Below are positions 21,821 through 33,179 of a DNA stretch of 64,000 nucleotides, piece after piece. The translations under genes and the position numbers were made by a program. Under the pieces are notes generated by a model. That model ran no database searches. It was given only the letters and a program-made list of their open reading frames with translations, and was not told the DNA's origin. The DNA is taken from the NCBI RefSeq assembly GCF_023065955.2, contig NW_026623100.1:69072727-69136726 (forward strand). The letters are read 5' to 3'. How positions within the stretch are numbered: position 1 is the first letter of the stretch; each line of letters starts with the position of its first letter. The DNA comes from Ursus arctos (taxonomy: Eukaryota; Chordata; Mammalia; Carnivora; Ursidae).

Positions 21821-22540
21821 TTGTAGAGGTTGTGGTCCAAGATGTCAATGTAGAAAGACCCTGAAATCACCTCTTCCATTGAATACATCAAATGGTACCT
21901 TTTAATAGAACAATTCCTCCTAAAGAACTGAGACTGAATGAATAGCTACTGAATAACCAAAGATAAAACAACAAGAGAGACAGGAACACAACAACAAAGT
22001 CAACTTCTACCCCACCCCCTTACACTGCCAACAGCAGTGGGGAAAGATACTACTGAGGGACCAGGAACAGATTCTTTTGTCCTTGGGCATATAAAAAAGC
22101 TGTGCTTTACAAGAACAACTACCATAAGAGGGACAATACCAGAACTCTGTGAAACATTGCAGGAGCTGTGAGAATGCTGTCCAGGTCAGAGGGACTGGAA
22201 AACACCACAGTGTACATTCCCACTCCACCTTAAAAGCCTAGACTGGAGCAGGGTCTGGACACCATAACAGGTGGGTTGACTCATTACTGTAAGCTTGCAA
22301 CCTCAGTGAGCCCAGAGTCCATAAGCCCACACCAGCCCACGTTGCACCGGAACACAGAAAAATAGCCAAGGTTTAAAAGGACCAAGAAGCTGCTGGATCA
22401 CTCTCTCCCCCTCCACCTTAAAAGACCATGCTGGAATGTGGTCTGGTTCATAGTGAGTTTGCAACCTCAGTGAGCCAAGGGTCCTCAAGCCCACATCAGC
22501 CTCTGTAGTGTCAGCGCACAGAAAAAAAGCAGTGGGTTTT
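21821..22540 (+). repeat. L1 5' region with a 188-base tandem duplication
   Basis: Two related units begin with ccaccttaaaag at 22225 and 22413. Both carry gcaacctcagtgagcc and an acagaaaaa end. The arrangement recalls promoter-region monomer repeats of some mammalian L1s. No promoter activity can be inferred from sequence alone. Confidence 0.7.
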
Positions 22541-22689
22541 TATGAATTTTTTGTCTTTTTATTTTTTCTAATTGGTCTAGTTTTGGTGTAATTTTTGTTC
22601 TCTTTGGTATTGTTCTTTTCTGTTTTTTTCTCTTCCCTTTTTAATTTTTTTCTGTTATTTATTACTTTCTTCTTTATGTAAAAAGCAGC

Positions 22690-23880
22690 ATTTTAGGAGA
22701 GTAACTAGAATATACAGCCATAGTTCCAGGCAGCCAGCAAAAGTCACCAAGCACACAGTCTACACAGGGGATACCAACACAAGACCACTCCTTCAAGTTT
22801 AAGAGAAGTTACCATTCCACCTAATCTATTGAAACACACAAATAAATTCAGACAGAATACATTCCAAAATAAAGAACAAGAAAACTCAGAAAAATAACTA
22901 AATGATACAGAGATAAGCAATATGCCTGATAAAGAATTTAAAGTAATGATCATAAAGATACTCACCAGACTGGAGGGAAGAGTAGAAGATCTCAGTGAGA
23001 CTTTCAATAAAGAGACAGAAAATATTAAAGAGAATAAGAGTTAAAGAATTCAATAATTAAAATTTTTAAAAAGTAGTAGAGGGAATCAATAGTAGACTAG
23101 AAGACGCAGAATAACATATCAACAATCTGGAAGACAGGATAATGGGAAGCACACAGAAGAACACTAGAAAGGGGGAAAAATGATTTAAAAAATGAGGATA
23201 GATTAATGTTATCCTTTTGGATAACATTAAATGAATAAACACTTGCATTATAAGTGCAAAAGAATTGTATGGCAAATGTATTTGAAGGCATAATAACTGA
23301 AAACTTCCCTAATCTAGGGAAGAAAAAAAAGACATCCAAGTCCATGAAGCATAGAGAGTTCCAAAAAAGATGAGGTCCACACCACAGAAAATAATAACTA
23401 AAATGTCAAAGGTAAAGATAGAGAATCATTAATCAGCCAGAGAAACAAAAAGTTACCTACAAGGGAAAACCTATAAAGCTGTGAGTTGATTTTTCAGCAG
23501 AAACTTTGCAGCCTGAAGAAAATGGCATGATCTATTCAAAATGCTGAATGGAAAAACCTACAATGAATAATACTCCACCCAGCAAGAGTATCATTCAGAT
23601 TTGAAGTGAGATAGAGTTTCCCAGACAAACAGAAAATAAAGGATTTTATCACCACTAAACCAGCCTTATGAGGAATGTCAAAGGAGAAGAAATGTCCATA
23701 ATTAGACATAAAATTATGAATAAAAAGTTGTAAAATGTGGCAACATATACATAAATTGTGGAAAAGGGAATACAAAGGGAAGAGGAAAAAGAAAAAAAAA
23801 AGTTTTGTTTTGTTTTGTTTTGTTTTAAATGTGTTTGAACTTAAATGACCATCAAATTAATATAGACTGCTATTTACTTA
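22690..23880 (+). pseudogene. L1 ORF1-like remnant
   Basis: Sequence such as gataaagaatttaaagtaat, aaagatactcaccagactgg and acagagatagaaaat-like stretches matches the region that encodes the L1 RNA-binding protein in related elements. It is followed by agactttgcagcc-like and cctacaatgaataatactcc blocks. No long frame survives. A (GTTTT)n run occurs at 23803-23826. Confidence 0.6.
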
Positions 23881-23889
23881 GGATGTTAT

Positions 23890-24900
23890 AGATGAACCTT
23901 GTGGTAACCACAAACCCAAAACCTATGACAGATACACAAAAAATAGAGAAAAAGAAATCCAAACATAACACTATAGAAACTCATCAATCACAAAGAGAGC
24001 AAGATAAAAAGGAACAAAAAAATAACAACAAAAACAACCAGAAAACAAATTTTAAAATGGTAGTACTCATCAATAATTGCTGTAAATCTAAATGGCCCAA
24101 GTGCTCTAATCCAAAGACATAGGGTGACAGAATGGATAAAAATACCAGGAATCATCGATATGTTGCCTACAAGAGACTCACCTCAAATCTAAAGACACAT
24201 GTAGACTGAAAGTGAAGGAATAGAAAAACACTGATGATGTAAATGGAAGTGAAAAAAGATGGCCAGATGGCAATACTTATATCAGATAAAATAGACTTTA
24301 AAACAAGACGGTAAAAGGAGAACAAGGGAATAGACTTTAAAACAAAGACAATAAAAGGAGAAAAACAAGGGAATAGACTTTAAAACAAAGGCGGTAAAAG
24401 GAGAAAAACAAGGGGATTACATAATAATAAAGCGATCAATCCAAGAGGAATTAATAATTCTAAATATGTATGTACCCAACACTAGAGCACCTAAACACAT
24501 GAATCAAATATTAATGGACATAAAGAGAGAAACTAATGGTAATACAATAATAGAAGGGGACTTTAACACCCCAGTTACATCAATAGATAAATCATCGAGG
24601 CAGAAAATCAACAGGAGAATATTGTCTTTGAATGACACACTGGACCAAATGGATATAACAGATATATACAGAACACTGCACCCAGAAACAACAGAATACA
24701 CATTATTTTCAAGTGCACATGGAACATTCTCCAGAATAGAAAACATATTAGGCCACAAAGAAACCTTAATAAATTCAAGAAGACTGAAATCATAACATGC
24801 ATCTTTTCTGATCAGAATGGTATAAAGTTAGGAATAAATCACAAGAAAAAAAACTGGAAAAACCACAAACACATGCAGAATGGAGGCTAAACAGTATGAT
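23890..24900 (+). pseudogene. L1 ORF2 endonuclease-domain remnant
   Basis: The frame at 24466-24795 retains the endonuclease landmarks GDFNTP, DITDIYRTLHP and TEYTLFSSAHGTFSRI. In the family the next residues are normally I-D-H; here they are I-E-N, and the later S-D-H reads S-D-Q at about 24808-24819. A stop separates the two. These changes affect positions that are catalytic in known L1 endonucleases, so activity is not expected. A 43-base tandem triplication (24291-24415) lies just upstream. Confidence 0.8.
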
Positions 24901-25169
24901 ATTAAACAACCAATGGGGCAATGAAGCAATCAAAGAAATTTAAAAATACATACTGACAAATGAAAATGAAAACACAACAATCCAAAATCTTTGGGACAGA
25001 GTGAAAACAGTTCTGAGAAGAAACAAGAAAAAGCTTAAATAAATAATCTAATCTTATACCTAAAGGAATTAGAAAAAGAAGAACAAACAAAGCCCAAAGT
25101 GAGAAGATAAAAGGAAACAATAAACTCAGAACAGAAATAAATGACATAGAGACTAACAAAAATAGAGAA

Positions 25170-26300
25170 AATCAATGAAACTACAGAACTCCATTTCATT
25201 TCTATACATTATTAAAGAAATAAAAATCATATGACCATCTTAATAGATGGATAAAAGGCATTTGACAAGATTCATCATTTTTCATGATAAAAACTTTGAA
25301 CAATGTGGATTTAGAGGGAACACACTTCAACATAATAAAGACCATATATGAAAAAACCCATGGGTAACAGCATACCCAATAGTGAAAAACCGAGAACTTT
25401 CCCTCTAAGATCAGGAACAAGACAAGGATGTCCATTCTTGCCACTTTAATATAGTACTGAAAGCCTTGGCCACAATACTCAGACAAGGAAAGAAAAAAAA
25501 AAGACATTCATATTGGTAAAGAAATTGAAGTATCAGTAATCACAGGCAACATGATACTATATATACAAAACCCTAAAGATGCCATCAAAAAACTACTAGA
25601 AGTAATAAATGAATTCAGAAAAGTGGCAGGATACAAAATTAATACCCAGAATTGGTAATGTTTATATTAACACTAATACAAAGTAGCAGAAAGAGAAATT
25701 AAAAAAAAATTTAATAATGCACCTTAAAGAATAAAATACCTAGGAATAAACTTAACGAAAGAGGTGGTAGACCTGCACTCTAAAACTATAGCACACTGAT
25801 GAGAGAAACTGAAGATAACATGAACAAATGGAAAGATACTTCATGCTCATGGACTGGAAGAACAAATATTGGTCCGTATTACCCAATGCCATCTACAGAT
25901 TTAATGCAATCCTTTTTTTTTCCCTTACAAAAATTTGTATAGAAGCACAAAAGACTCCAAATACCAAAGCAATCTTGAGAAAGAAAAACAAAGCTGGAGG
26001 TATCACTAATACAAGATTCCAAGATACTACAAAGCTGTAGTAATCAAAACAGTGTAGTACTGGCACAAAAACAGCATAGGAAAAAAACCCACTATATGGT
26101 CAATTAATCTATGACAAAAGAGACAAGAATATACAATTTGGAAAAGACAGTCACTTTAAATGAGAAAACTGGACAGCTACATGTAAAAGAATGAAACTGG
26201 ACTACTTTCTCACAGCATATACAAAAATAAGCTCAAAATGAAGTAAGGACCTCCAAGTGAGATATGAAATCATAAAATCCTAAAAGAGAGCATAGGCAGT
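25170..26300 (+). pseudogene. L1 ORF2 reverse-transcriptase-domain remnant
   Basis: The sequence jumps from the post-endonuclease region to the palm region near 25175, so several hundred bases of the expected finger region look deleted. The Y/F-A-D-D active-site box is replaced by I-T-G-N at 25539-25550, with flanking S-V and M-I-L-Y intact. Further matches to the thumb and C-terminal coding region continue to about 27000. The gene is dead. Confidence 0.75.
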
Positions 26301-26510
26301 GATTTCTCTGATTGGCTGTAGCGACATTTTTCTAGATATATCTCCTAAGGAAAGGGAAGCAAAAACAAAAATAAACTATTGGGGCTGCATCAACATAAAA
26401 AGTTTTTACACTGCAAAGGAAACCATTAACAAAACAAAAAGACAACCTCCTGAATGGGACAAAATACTTGCAAATGATATGTCTGACAAGGGGTTAGTAT
26501 CCAAAATGTA

Positions 26511-26511
<1 letters not shown>

Positions 26512-26543
<32 letters not shown>
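26512..26543. repeat. (TG)n microsatellite inside L1
   Basis: About 28 bases of pure TG following tatgta, replacing the usual 'ccaaaatctataaag' part of the L1. It expanded after insertion. Confidence 0.95.
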
Positions 26544-26546
<3 letters not shown>

Positions 26547-26999
26547 CTTAACACCAAAAAAAACAAACAATCCAATTTAAAAATGGACCTGAACAGACAT
26601 TTTTTCCAAAGACAGAGGGCACATGAGAAGATGCTCAACATCACTCATCATCAGGGAAATGCAAATCAAAACGACAATGAGACATCACCTTTAGAATGAC
26701 AACAAACAAGATAACAAGAAACAAGTGTTGGTAAGGATCTGGGGAGAAAGGAACCCTTGTGCACTCTTGGTAAGAATATAAATTAATACAGCCACTGTGA
26801 GAAACAGTATGGACATTCCTTAAAAAATTACAAATAGAAATACCATATGATCCAAGAGTTCCAATATTGGGTATTAACCCAGGGAAAATGAAAACACTAA
26901 CTCAAAAATATATAGGCACCCCTATGTTTATTGCTCCATTATTTACAATAGCTAAGACATGGAAGCAACCTAGGTGTCAATCACTAGATGAATGGGTAA

Positions 27000-27606
27000 G
27001 GAAGAAAAGGTATATATATATACACAATGGAATATTACACAGCCATAAAAATGATGAGATCATGCCAGTTGAGACAGTGTGGACGGACCTGGAGGGTGTT
27101 ATGCTAAATGAAATAAACCAGACTGAGAAAGCCAAATACCATATGATTCTATTAATGAATGGAATCTAAAAAAATTAATAAGCAAAAAACAGAATCAGAA
27201 CTATAAACGCGGTGAACAAACTGATGGTTGTCAGAGAAGACACAGATAGGGGACTGGGCACAATAGGTGGACAGAGGGGAAACACAGGCAACCAATTAGG
27301 GACTGAATAAGTCACAGGTATAAAAAGCAGAGCATAAGTAATATAGTCAATGGTATTTTAATCACAACGTAATGGGACAGATGGTAGCTATACTTGTGGT
27401 GAACATAGCATAAATGTAAGTGTGTCAAATCACTAAGCTGTAGATCTGAAACTATGTAACACTGTGTCAAGATACTCAAAAAAAAAACAAGCAAATAAAA
27501 AGCAGAATCAGATCTATAAATATAGGGAACTGATGGTTGTATGTAATGTAACACCGTGTGTCACCTATACTCAAATAAAAGATAATAATCTTTTTAATTA
27601 AAAACC
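27000..27606 (+). repeat. L1 3' UTR with a repeated terminal segment
   Basis: The stretch at 27186-27230 (agaatcagaactataaacg to actgatggttgt) recurs at 27498-27541. The terminal gtaacactgtgtcaa...tactcaaa block at 27455-27481 recurs at 27550-27577. A second, shortened 3' end was added, either by duplication or by a second insertion. Confidence 0.7.
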
Positions 27607-27609
27607 ACT

Positions 27610-27890
27610 CTGATGTTTCTACATTTTATGCTAAAAAATTAAAACTCTTCACATGACCTGTGAGGCCCTACAGTATCTGATGTGGCTACTTCTCAGACAT
27701 CACCTCCCGTAACTCCCCCTTCTCTTGCTGTGCTCGTCATACTAGCTTCATTGAACATGGTGAGGGCTCAGTTAGTCTTGGAACCCTTATCATAGCTGTT
27801 CCCTCTACCTACAACGGTGTTTCACATCTCTTCAGAGCTGGTTCCTTCTTGCCATCCATGTCTCTTCTAAGAAAACTTCCTTGAGTGTAA
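27610..27890 (+). mobile_element. L2 LINE remnant, right part
   Basis: L2 landmarks: cctgtgaggccctacagtat, gctgttccctctacctac, cagagctggttccttcttgcc-like and aagaaaacttccttgag. It continues the L2 that stops at 21815, so the L1 between them is an insertion into one L2. Confidence 0.7.
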
Positions 27891-27899
27891 AATAAACGT

Positions 27900-28335
27900 G
27901 ACAGAAATGAGAATGCTCTCAGACACCCACCCACAGGGAACACAACTGAACCAACTGTTCTCTTTTGGTATTCATCACTGTCTTTGCACCAAAGTCATGC
28001 CTCCTCCAAATAATGGCTGAGTTTATCAGAGATACTAAGGCACACCCATTGCTAGGAGACATAAGACTCCCCTGATAGCCATCTTTAGCTTGAAGACTCA
28101 CAAATGTCTTTGCCAAACCATAGACTGTACAACAATCTACGCCACATTTGCCCAAACTTCTTTCCTCTCTCCTTCACTCAGGGTCACACTTGCATCGAGG
28201 TATTCAGTTCCCCCAGCTTCCCTCATCTCCTTTCCTATGTTCACTGACATAGACATTTCCACTAATAAAAATCTTGCAGATTTAAACCCTTCTCTTTTGT
28301 GCCTGTTTTTCAGAGAACCCCAATTAAAACCCCAA
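27900..28335 (+). mobile_element. Possible LTR remnant, family unassigned
   Basis: The end resembles an ERV LTR R/U5 region: a polyadenylation signal (actaataaaaatc at about 28260), a pyrimidine-rich stretch, then gcctgtttttcagagaaccc. No partner LTR or internal region is present. Confidence 0.3.
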
Positions 28336-28429
28336 TAAAAATATTTGATTCTGAGAAATTAATGATTTTTAAGATCTGCACACGATAACTAAAAATGTGT
28401 TTTACTGTTACATTACTCAGCCCACAGAC

Positions 28430-28545
28430 AACATCATCCCCATTTTATGCTCAGAAAGAATAAATGACTTCTGCTAAAAATCATAATAAGCAAATGTAAA
28501 AATGCAACTTGCCTTCTAACTCTAAACACTTTCCACTGTATCTAT
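28430..28545 (-). mobile_element. MIR SINE fragment, reverse orientation
   Basis: Reversed MIR-like blocks: acatcatccccattttatg, cagaaagaataaatgac and gccttctaactctaaac. Confidence 0.5.
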
Positions 28546-29277
28546 TGTATGCCCTCCTGTGTACCAAGGAGGGCTTCAGAGATGCCTGAAAACTCCACCA
28601 GATCTGCATCTAAATTATGCTCTGAGGGTTTGTACTTTGGCTGTGACTGACCCTAGGGTTATGCATTTAGTTGGGGAGGACAGAATGCTTAGCATTTTTA
28701 TTATACATGACATTCTTCTTCAGCAGTAACACCTACACTCTTTACATTATGCAAATGCATTTCTTCTGGCCTCTTCATTATTTTAGTGAATGAAATCTAC
28801 CAAAGGTCAATGTCTTTGTCAGCAATAGGGTGGATGCTGGCAGTGTGACGCGACAAAAGCTGTAGCCCATTAGCAGTCACTGTCAGCAGTAAGCTGTGAT
28901 CCTACCTCTAGTGCCCCAGCAGAGCCCTTTCGCTCTTCCTTCACATCAGCCTAGAAGAAAGAATTTCCTCTCCTTTTGATATTTGAAATCCAGATCCACC
29001 TACTTGTCCAAATGCCCAGCAGAACTGCTGCTGGCTGTTTGGAAGGGTCACTTTATCAAAACTTTACTATAAAGACTTTCCACTCCTTCACTCAGCTATC
29101 ATTCCTGCACCAACACTCCTGCTTCTTGCTTCTCAAGAAGACTTAACAAACCTCAGAGAGGCCAGGGAGTGCAGCCACCAACTTGCAAATTCTGAAATAT
29201 TCAAAGTAACAGTAGTTCTCAGCAGTACCAGTCCTACTCTGCGAGATTCGGATGGCATGCCATCATCATTTCCTTTG
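28546..29277. other. Repeat-free stretch, possible conserved element
   Basis: No repeat or gene recognised. A POU-type octamer ATGCAAAT occurs at about 28748 and homeodomain-like cccattagc at about 28868. These are short motifs that also occur by chance. Confidence 0.3.
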
Positions 29278-29293
29278 GAAAAGCCTTGATCTG

Positions 29294-29505
29294 GGATCCC
29301 TGGGTTTCTCAGTTGGTTAAGCATCTGCCTTCAGCTCAAGTCATGATACCAAGGTCCTGGGATCCTAGACATCCTAGGATGTCTATGGGATTCTGCACTG
29401 GGCTCCTTGCTCAGCAGGGAGCCTGCTTCTCCCTCTGCCTGCTGTTCCCCCTGCTTGTGTGTTCTCTCTCTCTCTCTCTCTCTCCCCGACAAATAAATAA
29501 ATAAA
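29294..29505 (+). mobile_element. SINEC copy with inserted palindrome
   Basis: Head ggatccctgggtttctcag, CT-rich middle with (TC)n, and an (AAATA)n tail. Flanked by a 16-base target-site duplication with one mismatch (gaaaagccttgatctg at 29278-29293 and gaaaagccctgatctg at 29506-29521). A perfect 20-base palindrome at 29366-29385 replaces the usual B-box-proximal sequence. Confidence 0.97.
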
Positions 29506-29521
29506 GAAAAGCCCTGATCTG

Positions 29522-29980
29522 CCAACATAACACCCATATAAACCCTGCACCATTTCTTTCAATACAAGTTGTCTTCTAAATTTTATGTTTAGGTGTATTT
29601 TCGTTTGATATATAGGCATAGCAGGAAACATTTTTTGGGAAAAAAAAAACATGTAAGGAGAGATAAAGAAGTTTGCTGTCAGAATCACAGGAAAAGGGCC
29701 ATATATTTAAGGGATGAATACATTATGGGATTCTAAAATAATAAGACTGATTTTCAAGTGTAGTTTATACCTCCTTAAGGATCTCATTCATTTTTTAAAA
29801 AATTTGTATCCACACTACTAATTTTATTATATTTATCAAAGTTAAAGAACACACTGTAATTTTTATACAAAATCTGATTAATATGAAATGCTACTATTTA
29901 ATTTTAAAAAATAAAGTTTTCTGATAGAAACTTTATATTAAAATCCATCCACTCATATAGTATTATCTTTTTGCAGAAAA
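29522..29980. other. No recognised feature
   Basis: AT-rich sequence with short A tracts and no recognised repeat. Confidence 0.4.
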
Positions 29981-29984
29981 AAAA

Positions 29985-30105
29985 AAAAACACTAAAATGC
30001 AAAGAGGGTAATTAAGTTTCCCAAGGTCATACATCTGGTTAGTGACTGAAAAGGGATTAGAATCCAGACTTGCTAGTACATAATTATTCTCATGCTCTGT
30101 ACTCA
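29985..30105 (-). mobile_element. MIR SINE fragment, reverse orientation
   Basis: Reversed MIR order: gggtaattaagtttcccaag, gtcatacatctggttagtg, aagggattagaatccagac. Confidence 0.7.
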
Positions 30106-30239
30106 TCTTGCAAATATCTGAACACCATGGTATAGTGTAATTGGTTCCTAACAATATAGTCTATATATGATACACCAAGGTAAGATGACTTTAGTTTGGA
30201 AGTGTTGTGGTTTTGTATTACTAGCCGTGTCCAAAGAGT

Positions 30240-30480
30240 AGCTGGGAACCAGCTATCAGAAAGTTTAGGGAGATTTCTAACCCTGGTCTGAAGAAGGTAG
30301 GACTTGAGTTGACCTTTGAAGAATGGAGTGAGATCCAGGCCAAACAAGAGAAGACAAGGGATTTAAAGAATGGTCCCAGAAGAGAAAAGAGTGGGAACAT
30401 TTGGGGGTAGTAACTACATTACTATGTACATAAGAAAGGCTGTAACACAGGCTGGAGAAGTCAAGGAGACCAAATGTGGG
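30240..30480 (-). mobile_element. L2 LINE fragment, reverse orientation
   Basis: Reversed L2-like text: tgagttgacctttgaagaatg, gatccaggccaaacaagag and gaaaagagtgggaac. Weakly preserved. Confidence 0.45.
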
Positions 30481-32503
30481 GTTCTCCTCTCCTTCTGCTG
30501 AGGAGATGCTAGTTAAGTGTATTGGACTCAAGTGGGAGCTAGCCTAGATAAATGTCCAAGGCACAAAGTGCTTGGCAATGAGAGCGAGATCTTGGAATTT
30601 TTCAGAATCTGAATTTCTGTCTCGTCCTGTATCTGACACAAACTTGCAGTCAGAATTTATATGGTCTTGCTGTACTCGAAGGTGAGCGCACGTTCCCCGT
30701 GGCTTCTAAACGAAGCTTGCAGTCACGTATGGGACGGCGGTTTCTCCGAGAGCCAAATGCCCTGAGCAGTAACACAAAATGCAGACTCAGGAACCATAGA
30801 CTTGACCTCCCAGAAGTGCTCTGGGATAGACAGAAGTAGCATAGCATGGACTGATGCCAGGAGGAAGCTGAGGACCATGAAAACAATCAGGGCAACTCTT
30901 AGCAAGGAAAAGAAACAGTGAGAGGTTTACAGAGAGGGGACTAGAGGGGTCCAATACTACAGATAAGTAAAAAGAAGAGTATATTTAAAAAAAAATTCCT
31001 CCTCCTTCTCCCCCTGGCTCTACTGCCCACTTCTATGGTCAAGGCTCAGGGACTATCATCCGTTACAAATGTCTTTAAAGCAGATGCAACTTCACAGAAG
31101 TTCAAGAGCCCACAAATGACAATACAGCCTGTTACCAGCATAAAACATGAAGAAAACCATCAAAACTCAGAGGAAAAAAACCTGTTTTCATATTTAGCAA
31201 AAAAAAAAAAAAAAAAAAGTAGGCCAATAACTTAGGTATTTAAATTGATGCATGAACCCCACAGGGCAGGAGGAAATCCAATGTACTCCAGAACCAAATT
31301 ACAAGGTAGAAAAGTTCAATTCACATAAATACATGGATTAACTGATCTGAGAACTGGGTTCACTTGTCACCTTTGGGAAAATAAAATCTGTCATACTAAT
31401 AACAAGAGTATTAAGATGATCCCCCTATTCAAATGCTAATCACAATAAGGGCTTTTCTCCGTGTTATCTAGCAAAATAAAACATTTTTCAAATATAAAGA
31501 TTCTGCAAACTTCATAATACCTCCAGAGCCTTATTAAAAGTGTTCACACATTTAAGTAAAATTAGATTCCAGCCTAATCACCTCAGGCAGATATCTTTCC
31601 ATGTGAGGTGGCTTGCCCCCAGAGTCTCATCTGAACAACCATACGCAGGAGATTTCACAGTGATTTATCTCTTGTTGCATTACATATATTGAATTCAGAT
31701 TATTTATGTTGCAAAACTAGTAGTTTAATGATTTAGAGGCCATGTCCACAATCTTAGCACCTAATCACTTTGACCAGGGTGGAAGAATGCTGATATTAAA
31801 AAAATAAAACACAACAACAACAACAAAACAAAACAAAAAAACAAAAAACCCAGAACACTTCCTAGAATAAGACTTATTCCTGGAAGGCAAGGCTACCAAG
31901 CCCTTATACCTAAGAAGGATTACAGTTTATATTCAGAACACCACAGCCCGGATTCTTCAGGTGGTTTGGAAATAAATGACAACCTCATTAGGCACAGAAG
32001 CTTACAGTTCTGTGCCCTCTGCACGCAAGCAACAAAGCCAAAGCCTCAATCCCATATTGAGTTCCTTAAAGATTTCATTCAACTATCTAATCTAGTGATG
32101 AGCATCACACGGAATTTAGCGAAGTCCTATGGATTTATTCTCATCACTGTATGAAGTGCATTAGGAGAGTGAGCACTCAGCTGCAGAAACTACCAATTTC
32201 TCAGTCTGCATGATTGAACACGATAGAAGCATATTCCCACTCACCTCACTGTCCCTTGGCTTTTGTCGGGCAGGATCCTGGTTCTTTACTTGTGTCACCA
32301 TCACATTGGAAGGCCTTTTCTCACCCCTCCACTGAATTATTTACATTCACTCAGCCAACTAGTAAAGAGAATAATATGGAAAATAAGAGACAAGAGAAAA
32401 ACGGATTGATAATCCAGTCCCTGCTATGTAAACTGCCCAATTTGTGTTTAAATTCAAAAAGAGGAATTTCATAAGAGAACATGGGAATGGTAGAACAAGT
32501 GAC
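30481..32503. other. No recognised gene or repeat, one poly(A)
   Basis: Mostly unique-looking sequence. A 20-residue A tract lies at 31199-31218 and an (AAC)/(AAAAC)-rich patch at 31800-31850. Open frames up to 86 codons have no recognised domains. Confidence 0.4.
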
Positions 32504-32515
32504 AAAATCCCCTAG

Positions 32516-32694
32516 ATAGGGGTGCCTGGGTGGATCAGTCAGTTAAGCATCTGCCTTCAGCTCAGGTCATGATCCTGGAGTCCTGGGATCACTCCCTTAG
32601 CAAGGAGCCTGCTTCTCCTTCTCCCTCTGCTGCTCCCCTGCTTGTGCTCTCTTGCTCTCTTTCTCTCTCTCAAACGAATAAATAAAATCTTTAA
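32516..32694 (+). mobile_element. SINEC copy
   Basis: Head ggggtgcctgggtggatcag, CT-rich middle, tail aataaaatcttt. An 11-of-12-base target-site duplication, aaaatccc(c/t)tag, flanks it at 32504-32515 and 32695-32706. Confidence 0.97.
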
Positions 32695-32706
32695 AAAATC
32701 CCTTAG

Positions 32707-33179
32707 GTAAATTATAACTTCAACAAAGAAAATTCAAAAGAAAAAGTTTATGCCCCATGCATCCATTCCCTCCATCAGCCACTGACACATACATTGTCCA
32801 CCTGGTTTTTTTCTTTCTTTTTTTTTTTTCATATCTTCAGGGCTGGATATGAGCCTCTGCAACCACCCCCATGCCCAAGAGCATGCAGAATACTGGAAGA
32901 GTGTGTCAGGAATGGGAAACAATAAATAGAAGAACACAATGTGGTGGACGCAGGAACAGAGACAAATTAAAAGGTGCTACCTCTTCTGGATTCTTCTTTG
33001 TGTCTGCTTAGTCTCAGAAATTCTTTGGACAACAACACATTTGCCTTTAAATTGCCGTTTCGTGGTCTCCTGGAAAAGGTGTGAGGACCTTGGAGTATCT
33101 GTGTAAGAGCAAATAAAAGAGGGAAAATACTTAAAATATACTGAATAAAAATTAAACATTAATGCCTAGTCTATAGCAA
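32707..33179. other. No recognised feature
   Basis: Unique-looking sequence with a T-rich run at about 32808-32829. Confidence 0.4.

Larger units (their letters stand above)
21821..27606 (+). mobile_element. Near-full-length, inactive LINE-1
   Basis: About 5.8 kb of LINE-1 in one orientation: a 5' region with a tandem duplication, an ORF1-like part, an endonuclease part, a truncated reverse-transcriptase part and a 3' UTR ending near 27606. All frames are broken by stops and indels, and several catalytic residues are lost. The family looks like a late mammalian L1 (L1MA/L1MB-like, by memory of the consensus). It is inserted in an L2. Confidence 0.85.

Noticed and set aside
24504..25507. Minus-strand frames up to 101 codons across the L1
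   Set aside because: Antisense shadows of L1 ORF2. The plus strand explains the sequence.
26426..26699. Open frames coding for alternating Cys-Val or His-Thr
   Set aside because: They are translations of the (TG)n/(CA)n microsatellite inside the L1, not proteins.
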